Part shown: positions 53,522-62,025 of the stretch, one piece after another
Position numbering within the stretch: the first letter of the stretch is position 1
Layout of the letters: the number at the start of each line of letters is the position of its first letter
Assembly: GCA_900548365.1 (NCBI GenBank)
Contig: URKM01000004.1
Location: 1 to 64,000 of the forward strand
Reading direction: 5' to 3'
DNA from: an uncultured Collinsella sp.
GTDB taxonomy: Bacteria > Actinomycetota > Coriobacteriia > Coriobacteriales > Coriobacteriaceae
DNA: 64,000 nt
The notes under the pieces: generated by a model
Told to the model about the DNA's origin: nothing
Seen by the model: the letters and a program-made list of their open reading frames with translations, nothing else
Database searches by the model: none
Position numbers and translations under genes: made by a program

Positions 53522-54811
53522 TTACAGAACGCAACCGTCCTTGAGGGTCTGCTTGCCGCCGACGAAGACATCGGTTGCCCTGCCGACGAGCTCGGCGCCC
53601 TTGAAGCCCGAGTTCTTTGCATGGCTGGCAAAATCGTCCTCGGAGACGGTCCAGGCGAGCTCGGGATCGAAGACGGTGATGTCGGCGATGCTGCCCTCGG
53701 CGATCTTGACCTCGTCGAGCCCGAGGATCTTTCGGGGCTCGATGGCCATGAGCTCGACCATGCGGGCGAAGGAGATCTTACCGGTCTTGACCAGGTTGGT
53801 GATCACAAGGCCGAGCGCGGTCTCAAGCCCGGTCATGCCGAACGGGGCGAGCTCGAACTCGCGGGACTTCTCCCAATCGGAATGGGGCGCATGATCGGTT
53901 GCGATGGTATCGACCGTGCCATCGATGACGCCCGCTATCAGCGCCTCGGCGTCGGCAGCGGTGCGCAGCGGCGGATTGACCTTGAAGCAGGTGTTGTAGG
54001 TGCCGTCGATGGCGTCCTCGGTAAGGAAGAGGTGGTGCGGCGTTGCCTCGCAGGTCACGGGCAGGCCCTTGGCCTTGGCAGCGCGGACCATCTCGAGGCC
54101 GCGGGCGGTGGAGATGTGCTGGATGTGCAGCTTGGCGCCGGTGAGCTCGGCGATCATGATATCGCGCATGATCTGGAGCTCCTCGCCCTCCGCGGGCCAA
54201 CCCAAAAGGCCGAGGCGGGTGGAGACGGCGCCCTCGTTGATCTGGCCTTCGCCGACCAGGTCGTCATCCTGGCAATGGCTCATGAAGACCTTGCCGAACA
54301 TCTGGCCGTAGTCCATAGCGCGGCGCAGCATGCCGGCACCCTGGACGCCGTGGCCGTCATCGGTGAAAGCCACGCAGCCGTGCTCGACCATGTTCCCCAT
54401 CTCGGAGATGATCTCTCCCTTGAGGCCACGGGTCATGGCGCCAGAAGGATAGACGCGGCAATGACCCTTGGCGGCGGCGACGGACTTGATGTACTCGACC
54501 ACGACGCCGTTATCGGTTACGGGGTTGGTGTTGGGCATCGAGCAGACACCGGTGAATCCGCCCTTGGCGGCAGCGGCGGTCTCGCTCTCGATATCGCCCT
54601 TTGCCTCGAAACCAGGTTCACGCAGGTGGACGTGCATATCAACCAGGCCGGGAACGAGATACTTACCGGAAAGGTCCAAGACCTCGGCGCCCTCGCAGGC
54701 AAGGCTCTCCCCCACCGCGGCGATCTTGTCGCCGTCGACGAGCACGTCCATCACGCCATCAAGCTCGACAGCGGGATCGACGACGTGGGCGTTCTTAAGA
54801 AGCAAGGCCAT
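53522..54811 (-). CDS. pyrC: Dihydroorotase
   Basis: Closes carbamoyl-aspartate to dihydroorotate. The 429-residue class I enzyme has zinc ligands in DMHVHLREPG (H60, H62), further ligands in HCQDDDL and HISTARG, and the catalytic ATDHAPHS. ATG 54811 with GGAGG upstream, overlapping the end of pyrB by 17 bases. Confidence 0.96.
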   Translation of the reverse strand: MALLLKNAHVVDPAVELDGVMDVLVDGDKIAAVGESLACEGAEVLDLSGKYLVPGLVDMHVHLREPGFEAKGDIESETAAAAKGGFTGVCSMPNTNPVTDNGVVVEYIKSVAAAKGHCRVYPSGAMTRGLKGEIISEMGNMVEHGCVAFTDDGHGVQGAGMLRRAMDYGQMFGKVFMSHCQDDDLVGEGQINEGAVSTRLGLLGWPAEGEELQIMRDIMIAELTGAKLHIQHISTARGLEMVRAAKAKGLPVTCEATPHHLFLTEDAIDGTYNTCFKVNPPLRTAADAEALIAGVIDGTVDTIATDHAPHSDWEKSREFELAPFGMTGLETALGLVITNLVKTGKISFARMVELMAIEPRKILGLDEVKIAEGSIADITVFDPELAWTVSEDDFASHAKNSGFKGAELVGRATDVFVGGKQTLKDGCVL

Positions 54812-55739
54812 TATCGGCACCTCCAAGCAGCAGATACAGGGCAGCCATGCGCACGCAGATACCGGCGTACACCTGGTCGAGGATGACGGAGCGCTCCGGA
54901 TGATCGGGCATGTAGGAGTCGAACTCGACACCGCGGTTGATCGGGCCGGGGTGGCACACGATCGCGTCGGGCCTCATGAGGCGCTCGCGAGCCTTGGTAA
55001 GACCATAGAGCTGGTGGTACTCGCGCTCGCTCGGGAACGGGGCGCCCTCGAGGCGCTCGCGCTGGATGCGCAGCATATAGACCACGTCGAGGTCGGGCAG
55101 GACGTCGTCAAGGCTATTGGACACGTGGTCGGCGCCCAGGATGTCGGGACGGGGCGGCATGAGGGTGTTGGGGCCAACAGCCGTGACCTCGGCACCCATG
55201 ATCTTGAGCGCGGGGATGAGGGAGCCGCAGACGCGGGAGTGGCCGATATCGCCCACAACGCCTACCTTGAGGCCGTCGAAGCTGTGCTTGCGCTCCCAAA
55301 TGGAATACAAGTCGAGCAGAGCCTGCGTGGGATGGCCGTGCTTGCCATCGCCGGCGTCGATAACCACGGCGGGGCTCGCCTGGGAAACCATATACGGGGC
55401 GCCGGCGTGCTTGTCGCGCACGACGATGCAGTCGATCTTGTAGGCGTCGAGCGTCATAACGGTGTCGATGAGGCTCTCGCCCTTAACCGTAGACGTCGAG
55501 GAGCCGCCGAAGTTCAGCGTATCCGCGGAAAGGCGCTTCTCGGCGAGCTCGAAAGAGCTGCGGGTGCGCGTGGAGGGCTCGTTGAACATGTTGACGATCG
55601 TCTTGCCCTTGAGGGTGGGGACCTTCTTGATGGCGCGCTCGTTGACCTCGGAGAACGCCTTGGCGGTCTGTAGGATCGTCATGAGCTCGGAATCAGAGTA
55701 CTCCGAGATATCGATGAGGTGCTTATGGTTGTTGAACAC
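54795..55739 (-). CDS. pyrB: Aspartate carbamoyltransferase catalytic subunit
   Basis: Commits carbamoyl phosphate to pyrimidines. The 314-residue enzyme has the carbamoyl-phosphate loop STRTRSSFE and the GDGKHGHPTQALLDLYS signature. No regulatory subunit (pyrI) accompanies it. It lies 3 bases after pyrR. Confidence 0.96.
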   Translation of the reverse strand: MFNNHKHLIDISEYSDSELMTILQTAKAFSEVNERAIKKVPTLKGKTIVNMFNEPSTRTRSSFELAEKRLSADTLNFGGSSTSTVKGESLIDTVMTLDAYKIDCIVVRDKHAGAPYMVSQASPAVVIDAGDGKHGHPTQALLDLYSIWERKHSFDGLKVGVVGDIGHSRVCGSLIPALKIMGAEVTAVGPNTLMPPRPDILGADHVSNSLDDVLPDLDVVYMLRIQRERLEGAPFPSEREYHQLYGLTKARERLMRPDAIVCHPGPINRGVEFDSYMPDHPERSVILDQVYAGICVRMAALYLLLGGADNGLAS

Positions 55740-55742
55740 TGG

Positions 55743-56327
55743 TTACTCGCCTCCCAGCGGTGCAGAACCGATGCGGGCCCCGGGCTCCACATCCGTGATC
55801 TCGACGGACGTGCGTCCGTCGACTTCCTTGCAGAACAGGCGAACGTTCTCGCCGCGCGAAGACGGGACGTTCTTGCCAACGAAATCAGGGCTGATGGGAA
55901 GCTCTCGATGACCGCGATCGACAAGCACCGCCAGTTCGATGCTGTTCGGACGACCGAGGTCCATGATCGCATCGAGGGCTGCGCGGATGGTGCGGCCGGT
56001 GAAGAGAACGTCGTCGACGAGCACGATGCGCTTGCCATCGACGTTGAATGGAATCTTGGTAGCGTGGACCTCAGGCGAGATATGCGTGGCGAAGTCATCG
56101 CGATAGAAGCTGATATCGAGACTGCCCTGCGGAACGTCGACCCCCTCGATCTGCTTGATCTGGTCAGCAAGCTGACCAGCCAGGATATCGCCCCTGGTGA
56201 CGATGCCGACGATCGCGAGGTCGTCGCAGCCTTCGTTGCGCTCGACGATCTCGTGCGCTATGCGCGTGATCGCACGCTGCACGGCGGTCTCATCCATGAT
56301 GATCGCCTTAGGTGAAGACATGCCCAT
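55743..56327 (-). CDS. pyrR: Pyrimidine operon regulator PyrR
   Basis: RNA-binding regulator with uracil phosphoribosyltransferase fold. The 194-residue protein has the PRPP loop IVLVDDVLFTGRT and the PyrR-specific HELPISPDFVGKNVPSS. In Bacillus it stops transcription in the leader; in mycobacteria it acts on translation. ATG 56327 has AAGGAG 4 bases upstream; ATG 56321 is possible. Its own leader holds terminator-like hairpins. Confidence 0.95.
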   Translation of the reverse strand: MGMSSPKAIIMDETAVQRAITRIAHEIVERNEGCDDLAIVGIVTRGDILAGQLADQIKQIEGVDVPQGSLDISFYRDDFATHISPEVHATKIPFNVDGKRIVLVDDVLFTGRTIRAALDAIMDLGRPNSIELAVLVDRGHRELPISPDFVGKNVPSSRGENVRLFCKEVDGRTSVEITDVEPGARIGSAPLGGE

Positions 56328-56346
56328 CGATCTCCTTCCCTAACCG

Positions 56347-56492
56347 TTGCGCACCGCCAACGGTACGCAAAAAAATAGATGCCCAACCGTCAAGCGGTAG
56401 AGACATCAGCAAGAAAACCCGTAGAAGATCAACGGGAAGATATATGTATCCTTGCGGTATCTCGTACGCGCTTAAAGGTCTTGTTAAGTATA
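56347..56492 (-). promoter_or_regulatory. pyrR leader with candidate attenuator hairpins
   Basis: The minus-strand -10 TATACT is at 56492-56487, giving a leader of about 153 bases. In order it has a weak hairpin CCCGT/ACGGG followed by TTTTCTT (56436-56411), then GATGTC...GGCATC enclosing ACCG-CTTGA-CGGT (56407-56378) followed by TATTTTTTT, and then TGCGTACCG/CGGTGCGCA (56369-56348), which overlaps an alternative stem ACCGTTG/CAACGGT (56364-56343). I could not find the Bacillus PyrR binding consensus. Confidence 0.55.
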
Positions 56493-56748
56493 CACGGAAT
56501 CAACGGCGATGCGGCGCGATATTCTTAAGACTTCGAGTAAGGACGGCGCCCCAACGGTGCCGCTCCAAAGCCGGAGGCCGCAAAACGGCGCGACTACCAA
56601 GATATGAGCTCCATGCGCAGCTGGAATTCATCCTTGCACACGAATAAATAGAGCGTGATAATGACAGTCCCACGAATCCGAGCTTCGCTCGAAACACAGA
56701 AAAAAACGCATGTGTAATGTGTAGATTACGCACACATCGCCCAGTCTG

Positions 56749-56757
56749 TGTTATAGT
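56749..56757 (+). promoter_or_regulatory. Extended -10 promoter for rpmB
   Basis: TGTTATAGT, 56 bases before the rpmB start, with no good -35. It lies in the divergent pyrR-rpmB gap; the bases from about 56493 to 56748 hold no gene I can support. Confidence 0.6.
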
Positions 56758-56812
56758 CCATTGCTGTTTGTTCACGCGGCATCGAATCTAGCCGCCCAAG
56801 GAGGGTCAAGAA

Positions 56813-57001
56813 ATGTCCAAAGTTTGCGAAATCTGCGGTAAGCACCCCGTTGCTGGTCGCTCCATCAGCCACTCTCACCGCGTCACCAACCGTACGTTCC
56901 GTCCGAACATCCAGCGCGTGTACGTTGTCGTCAACGGCACCCGTCGCAAGATGAACGTGTGCACCAGCTGCCTGAAGGCCGCTAAGGTGGCTCGCTCCTA
57001 A
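56813..57001 (+). CDS. rpmB: 50S ribosomal protein L28
   Basis: A 62-residue ribosomal protein with MSKVCEICGKHPVAGRSISHS and the CTSCLKAAKV end. It keeps the zinc-type cysteines (C5, C8, and the pair CTSC near 53-56), so it is the zinc-binding form. AAGGAGGG precedes the ATG. Monocistronic with its own terminator. Confidence 0.97.
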   Translation: MSKVCEICGKHPVAGRSISHSHRVTNRTFRPNIQRVYVVVNGTRRKMNVCTSCLKAAKVARS

Positions 57002-57040
57002 GGGACTACCTTTCTGGACAAACGTTAGCTTGCAAGCAAG

Positions 57041-57068
57041 AAGCGCTCCGTTTACGGGGCGCTTTTTT
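57041..57068 (+). terminator. Terminator after rpmB
   Basis: AAGCGCTCCG pairs with CGGGGCGCTT (10 bp, one T-G, loop TTTA), followed by a run of T. Confidence 0.9.
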
Positions 57069-57348
57069 GTTACCTTCAATCCATCCGACCGTCATCAAGC
57101 GACCCAAGGCAACGAGCACCCACTCGGCGCGATCATGGCGCCGGCAGGGCACCGAATACGGCGAGAACGATTCTAACGAACGACGCCATCCATAACGGGC
57201 GTGCATCCATCGCCGCCACGTGAGACCGACGCGAGGGCAGCGTCGCCAACTCGATCAGTACGAACCGAAGAGGCAAACGGGTTCACCTTCGACAACTCAT
57301 GCACTATAGAACGGTGAGTTTCAAACGCATGATGCATCAATCGAATAT

Positions 57349-57505
57349 TGAAGCGTTTCATACGCATAAATACGCTCTGTTATCGAATTGTAAGGTTCAT
57401 GGAAAGAAATACAAGGTGAACGCCCCTACTAAAGCGCTTGAGCATCTGCAGCATCTCTGACAAGCGCCGTAGAATTGAGCTGTATTTGTGATTTGAAACG
57501 CTTCA
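57349..57505. promoter_or_regulatory. Two inverted operator-like 12-mers upstream of adhE
   Basis: TGAAGCGTTTCA (57349-57360) and TGAAACGCTTCA (57494-57505) are exact reverse complements, 145 bases apart, in the 529-base gap before adhE. The central CG and TGAAAC half-site resemble LacI-family or cre-like operators. The rest of the gap has no gene I can support. Confidence 0.5.
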
Positions 57506-57549
57506 CTAGTTAGTATTTCTCCATTCAGCGCTCTTTTTACAAAAGAGAT

Positions 57550-57558
57550 TGCTATGAT
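57550..57558 (+). promoter_or_regulatory. Extended -10 promoter for adhE
   Basis: TGCTATGAT, 39 bases before the adhE start. No -35 at normal spacing. The downstream operator-like site ends 45 bases upstream of it. Confidence 0.55.
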
Positions 57559-57597
57559 GCGAATTGTTGGGTAAGGCCACCGCTTAAGGAGAGCAGA

Positions 57598-60243
57598 ATG
57601 GCAAAGAAACCTGTCGTCAACCCTGCACCCCAAATCGTAGATTCTGTTGAATCCCTTGAGGCGAAGCTCGCGCGCATGCGCGAGGCCCAGGGGATTTTTG
57701 CTACGTATTCTCAGGAGCAGGTAGACAAAATCTTCTATGAGGCCGCCATGGCAGCCAACAAGGCCCGCATCCCGCTGGCCCGCATGGCTGTCGAGGAGAC
57801 CGGCCGCGGCATCCTCGAGGACAAGGTGATCAAGAATCACTACGCCGCCGAGTACATCTACAACGCCTACAAGGACACCAAGACCTGCGGCGTTGTCGAG
57901 CGCGACGAGCCCCTCGGCATCACCAAGATCGCCGAGCCCATCGGCCTGGTTGGCGCCGTCATCCCCACCACCAACCCCACCTCTACCGCGATCTTCAAGT
58001 GCCTCATCTCGCTGAAGACCCGCAACGCCATCATCATCAGCCCGCACCCCGCTGCAGCGAAGTGCACCATCGCCGCAGCCAAGCTCGTCCTCGACGCCGC
58101 CGTCAAGGCCGGCGCTCCCGAGGAGATCATCGGCTGGGTCGATGTTCCCTCCATCGACCTCACCAACATGGTCATGCGCGATGTCGACATCATCCTGGCC
58201 ACCGGCGGCCCCGGCATGGTCAAGGCTGCATATTCTTCGGGCAAGCCCGCCCTGGGCGTCGGCGCCGGCAACACCCCGGTCGTTCTCGACGACACCGCCG
58301 ATATCAAGCTCGCCGTCAACTCCATCATCCATTCCAAGACCTTCGATAACGGTATGATCTGCGCCTCCGAGCAGTCCGTAACCGTCATCGACACCATCTA
58401 CGACGAGGTCAAGGCCGAGTTTGCCCGTCGCGGTTGCTACTTCGTGAAGAAGGGCGCCGAGATGGAGGCCCTGCGCGAGGCCATGTTCAAGAACGGCGCG
58501 CTCGATCACCGCATCCCGGGCATGCCCGCCGCCAAGATCGCGGAGCTCGCCGGCATCGAGGTTCCCGCTAAGACCAAGATCCTGATCGCCGAGGTAGAGT
58601 CCACCGACCCCGAGAAGGAGGAGTTCTCCCACGAGAAGCTCTCCCCCGTGCTCGCCATGTACCACGCCGCCAACTTCCAGGAGGCTGTCGACAAGGCCGA
58701 GCACCTGGTGCTCGCAGGCGGCCCGGGCCACACCGCGTCGCTGTACGTGCACCCCGCTCAGAGCGAGAAGATCGCCCTGTTCGAGAACACCATGAAGGCC
58801 TGCCGCATCGTCATCAACACGCCCTCCTCTCAGGGCGGCATCGGCGACCTGTACAACTTTGGCATGAAGCCCTCGCTTACGCTGGGCTGCGGCTCCTGGG
58901 GTGGCAACTCCGTTTCCGAGAACGTAGGGGTGAAGCACTTGCTGAACGTTAAGACCGTGGCAGAGCGCCGCGAGAACATGCTCTGGTTCAGGGCTCCCGA
59001 GAAGGTTTACTTCAAGAAGGGCTGCACGCCCGTCGCTCTCGACGAGCTCGGCACCATCATGGGCAAGAAGCGCGCCTTCATCGTTACCGACCAGTTCCTC
59101 TTCAAGAACGGCAACACCCGCGCCATCGAGGCCAAGCTCGATGAGATGGGCATCGCGCACGACTGCTTCTACGACGTCGAGCCCGATCCCTCCCTGCAGT
59201 GCGCGCGCCGCGGTGCAGCCCAGATGGCCCTCTTCGAGCCCGATGTCATCATCGCTGTGGGCGGCGGCTCCGCTATGGACGCCGGCAAGATCATGTGGAT
59301 GATGTACGAGCACCCCGAGTGCAACTTCGAAGATATGGCCATGGACTTCATGGACATCCGCAAGCGCATCTTCACCTTCCCCGAGATGGGCAAGAAGGCA
59401 TACTTCGTCGCCGTTCCCACCTCCTCCGGCACCGGCTCCGAGGTCACCCCGTTCGCCATCATCACCGACAAGGACACCGGCATCAAGTGGCCGCTCGCCG
59501 ACTACGCGCTGCTGCCCAACATGGCCATCGTCGACGTTGACAACGCCATGACCGCACCGCGCGGCCTCACCGCCGCCTCCGGCATCGACGTCATGACCCA
59601 CGCCATCGAGTCCTATGTCTCCATCATGGCATCCGATTACACCCAGGGTCTCTCCATGAAGGCCGTCAAGCTGGTCTTCGAGAACCTGCCGTCCGCTTAC
59701 GAGAACGGCGCCAAGGACCCGCATGCCCGCGAGGAGATGCATAACGCCTCCTGCATGGCCGGTATGGCGTTCGCCAACGCCTTCCTGGGCCTCAACCACT
59801 CCATGGCCCACAAGCTCGGCGCCTTCCATCACCTGCCCCACGGCATCGCGAACGCGATCATCCTCACCCGCGTCATGCGCTACAACGCCGCCGAGGCACC
59901 GGTCAAGATGGGCACCTTCTCCCAGTACCCCTACCCCAACGCTCTGCACAACTATGCCGAGCTCGCCCGCTACGCCGGCATCCAGGGTAAGGACGACAAG
60001 GAGGTCTTCGAGAACTTCGTCACCGCGCTCGAGGAGCTCAAGGAGACCATCGGCGTGAAGAAGACCATCGCCGACTACGGTGTCGACGAGCAGTACTTCC
60101 TCGACACCCTCGACGATATGGTCGAGCAGGCCTTCAACGACCAGTGCACCGGCGCTAACCCGCGCTACCCGCTGATGAGCGAGATCAAGGAGCTCTTCCT
60201 CGACGCCTACTACGGTCGCGAGCCGCAGTCCTACGAGGTCTAA
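57598..60243 (+). CDS. adhE: Bifunctional acetaldehyde-CoA / alcohol dehydrogenase
   Basis: Ferments acetyl-CoA to ethanol, regenerating two NAD. The 881 residues have an N-terminal aldehyde dehydrogenase domain (VGAVIPTTNPTSTA; catalytic C255 in NGMICASEQS) and a C-terminal iron alcohol dehydrogenase domain (GGGSAMDAGK; iron ligands in NHSMAHKLGAFHHLPHG). It is complete and forms spirosomes in relatives. Codons are strongly biased to C- and G-ending forms, unlike most neighbours, which suggests high expression. AAGGAG precedes the ATG. Confidence 0.97.
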   Translation: MAKKPVVNPAPQIVDSVESLEAKLARMREAQGIFATYSQEQVDKIFYEAAMAANKARIPLARMAVEETGRGILEDKVIKNHYAAEYIYNAYKDTKTCGVVERDEPLGITKIAEPIGLVGAVIPTTNPTSTAIFKCLISLKTRNAIIISPHPAAAKCTIAAAKLVLDAAVKAGAPEEIIGWVDVPSIDLTNMVMRDVDIILATGGPGMVKAAYSSGKPALGVGAGNTPVVLDDTADIKLAVNSIIHSKTFDNGMICASEQSVTVIDTIYDEVKAEFARRGCYFVKKGAEMEALREAMFKNGALDHRIPGMPAAKIAELAGIEVPAKTKILIAEVESTDPEKEEFSHEKLSPVLAMYHAANFQEAVDKAEHLVLAGGPGHTASLYVHPAQSEKIALFENTMKACRIVINTPSSQGGIGDLYNFGMKPSLTLGCGSWGGNSVSENVGVKHLLNVKTVAERRENMLWFRAPEKVYFKKGCTPVALDELGTIMGKKRAFIVTDQFLFKNGNTRAIEAKLDEMGIAHDCFYDVEPDPSLQCARRGAAQMALFEPDVIIAVGGGSAMDAGKIMWMMYEHPECNFEDMAMDFMDIRKRIFTFPEMGKKAYFVAVPTSSGTGSEVTPFAIITDKDTGIKWPLADYALLPNMAIVDVDNAMTAPRGLTAASGIDVMTHAIESYVSIMASDYTQGLSMKAVKLVFENLPSAYENGAKDPHAREEMHNASCMAGMAFANAFLGLNHSMAHKLGAFHHLPHGIANAIILTRVMRYNAAEAPVKMGTFSQYPYPNALHNYAELARYAGIQGKDDKEVFENFVTALEELKETIGVKKTIADYGVDEQYFLDTLDDMVEQAFNDQCTGANPRYPLMSEIKELFLDAYYGREPQSYEV

Positions 60244-60271
60244 GCCTCACTTGGGTATCCACCGTTCGAAT

Positions 60272-60305
60272 GCCGCCGCTGGGCAGAATAAGACCCGGCG
60301 GCGGC
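60272..60305 (+). repeat. Strong GC hairpin between adhE and the kinase gene
   Basis: GCCGCCGCTGGG pairs with CCCGGCGGCGGC (12 pairs, one T-G, 10-base loop). No T run follows, so it is more likely an mRNA-stabilising structure or weak terminator. A TATGAT at 60317 might serve the next gene. Confidence 0.55.
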
Positions 60306-60354
60306 CTCGAGCGAACTATGATGGTGCAAAACCTACAGAAAGGAAGGAAGCGCC

Positions 60355-61119
60355 ATGATTCTTCCCGATTCCAAGACCCTCGTCGCCGAGCGCGGCAACA
60401 AGAAGGTATACGATCTGGGCGACAAGATGGCAAAGGTCTTCAACGCGACCAAGCCCGTCTCCGACGTATTCAACGAGGCCCTCAACCTCGCACGCATCAA
60501 CGAGGCCGGCATCCGCTCGCCGAAGGCTCTCGAGGTTTCCGAGGTCGCGGGCGAGGGCTGGGGCATCCTCACCGAGAAGGTCCCGGGTGTTACGCTGGCC
60601 GAGAAGATGGCCGAGGATCCCAGCCGCTTCTACGAGTACCTCGAGCAGTTCGTCGATCTGCAGATCGAGATCCACGGCTTCCAGGCCCCGCTGCTCAACC
60701 GTCAGCGCGACAAGTACGCCCGTATGATCAACAGCCTCTCCCAGATCAACGCCACCACGCGTTACAACCTCATGGAGCGCCTCGACGGCATGAAGAAGGA
60801 GTTCCACGTCTGCCACGGCGACTTCAACCCCACCAACGTCATCGTCGGCGAGGACGGCAACCTCTACGTCTGCGACTGGGCCCACGCGACTCAGGGTTCC
60901 CCCGCCGCTGACGCCGCCATGACCTACCTGCTCTTCGCCCTCGAGGACAAGCAGCAGGCTGAGGCCTACCTGGAGCTCTATTGCGACCGCGCCGACGTTC
61001 CGATGCAGATCGTCCGTCGCTGGATGTCCATCGTCGCCGCCTCCGAGCTTGCTCGCGGCCGCGCCGACCAGGACGCCGAGTTCCTGCTTAGCTGGATCGA
61101 CGTCGTCGACTACCAGTAA
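60355..61119 (+). CDS. APH-family small-molecule kinase, substrate unknown
   Basis: A 254-residue protein with the aminoglycoside/choline-kinase-like fold. The catalytic loop is HGDFNPTN (H154, D156, N161) and the metal-binding Asp is D174 in VCDWAHATQGSPAADAAMTYLL. The N-lobe has a lysine near 27 and the GILTEKVPG hinge. Related enzymes phosphorylate choline, homoserine, thiamine, sugars or antibiotics; nothing here picks one, and resistance is unlikely. It is 111 bases after adhE, has the same strong codon bias, and ends at a terminator, so it is probably co-expressed with adhE. Confidence 0.7.
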   Translation: MILPDSKTLVAERGNKKVYDLGDKMAKVFNATKPVSDVFNEALNLARINEAGIRSPKALEVSEVAGEGWGILTEKVPGVTLAEKMAEDPSRFYEYLEQFVDLQIEIHGFQAPLLNRQRDKYARMINSLSQINATTRYNLMERLDGMKKEFHVCHGDFNPTNVIVGEDGNLYVCDWAHATQGSPAADAAMTYLLFALEDKQQAEAYLELYCDRADVPMQIVRRWMSIVAASELARGRADQDAEFLLSWIDVVDYQ

Positions 61120-61157
61120 CGTCGTCGCGCATCGCGCGGATCATCGACTAAAACCCG

Positions 61158-61198
61158 AAACCCCTGGAGAGCAGCGCCCTCCAGGGGTTTTGCTTTTT
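61158..61198. terminator. Bidirectional terminator after the kinase gene
   Basis: AAACCCCTGGAG pairs with CTCCAGGGGTTT (12 bp, loop of 9), followed by TTGCTTTTT. The reverse strand has TTTCGGGTTTT, suiting the convergent thiamine pyrophosphokinase gene. The next 100 bases hold nothing clear. Confidence 0.88.
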
Positions 61199-61299
61199 GG
61201 GAAGGGTCAGGCGCTCGAAGAAGGATCGTCAACCCGCTCATGAGCATGCAGACCTGGATGGAACGGGCATCCGGAAAGAGCCATCTGCAACGGCGAGCC

Positions 61300-62025
61300 C
61301 TACGAAATGCAAGCGCCGTCGCCAATCACCCATGCACCGACCGTGCCGGAATGGCACGTGAAGACGCCATGGGGGTAATCGAGCTCATTCGAGATCCCAA
61401 GATCGCTGAGCAGCGGGACGGACGCATGGTCGAGCTCCCACCTCATCGCAGATTCCGAAATGACGCAATCCGTGCTCAAGGGAATGAATGAGAACGTGCT
61501 GCCTTGATACGAGCCCACATCCCACTCTTCCCCCGCATGAAGAATGGTTCCAACGAAGCCGTCCTCCACCATCATCACGCGACCTCTCCAGGCACAAAGC
61601 CGCCCCAACGCCGCAAGGTAATGATCGGGCCTCCCGCCTGAAAGATTCATGCATACGATATCAACGGGCCCCAGCCGCTCCAAGATCGCTTTCAGCGCGA
61701 GATCAAGATCGGTCGCATCTTTATGGACGTCGTACAGCTCGATTTCCGTACCTGCGAGCTCTGATTCCAACTCCATGCTCCGCTTGCACCGCGCGCTTCG
61801 CGCAGAGGACGCGACGGGCGCCGCAACTTGAGAGCGTATGGCGGCCTGCATGGCGGGACTGGACGAATCGGCATCGCCGCAGAATAGATGCGGCACGACG
61901 CCGGCCTCGCGCAAGGTGTCGATCCCACCGTCGACCGCAACGATGTATCCGCACAATCCGGCTACCTTCTTCAGCAGCTCGGTCGATGATCGATCCGGCG
62001 AACCCCCTACGACGAGCGCCCGCAT
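61300..62025 (-). CDS. Thiamine pyrophosphokinase
   Basis: Transfers pyrophosphate from ATP to thiamine to make thiamine diphosphate. The 241 residues carry AVDGGIDTLREAGVVPHLFCGDADS, KDATDLDLALK, SGGRPDHYLAALGRL and the C-terminal thiamine-binding SGTVGAWVI. Start overlaps the HAD gene stop (TGATG), so they are coupled. Confidence 0.9.
   Translation of the reverse strand: MRALVVGGSPDRSSTELLKKVAGLCGYIVAVDGGIDTLREAGVVPHLFCGDADSSSPAMQAAIRSQVAAPVASSARSARCKRSMELESELAGTEIELYDVHKDATDLDLALKAILERLGPVDIVCMNLSGGRPDHYLAALGRLCAWRGRVMMVEDGFVGTILHAGEEWDVGSYQGSTFSFIPLSTDCVISESAMRWELDHASVPLLSDLGISNELDYPHGVFTCHSGTVGAWVIGDGACIS

Noticed and set aside
53621..54886. 421-codon plus-strand frame opposite pyrC
   Set aside because: Antisense shadow; pyrC carries all catalytic motifs.
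57487..57506. Rex redox operator before adhE
   Set aside because: TTGTGA and TTCACT are present but spaced by 10 bases and the right half is imperfect, so it does not fit the Rex consensus.
57397..59949. Open frame of 850 codons on the minus strand opposite adhE
   Set aside because: It mirrors adhE, whose strong C/G third-position bias removes stops from the opposite strand. Its product is low-complexity (Gly, Val, His, Asp rich) and has no start signal.
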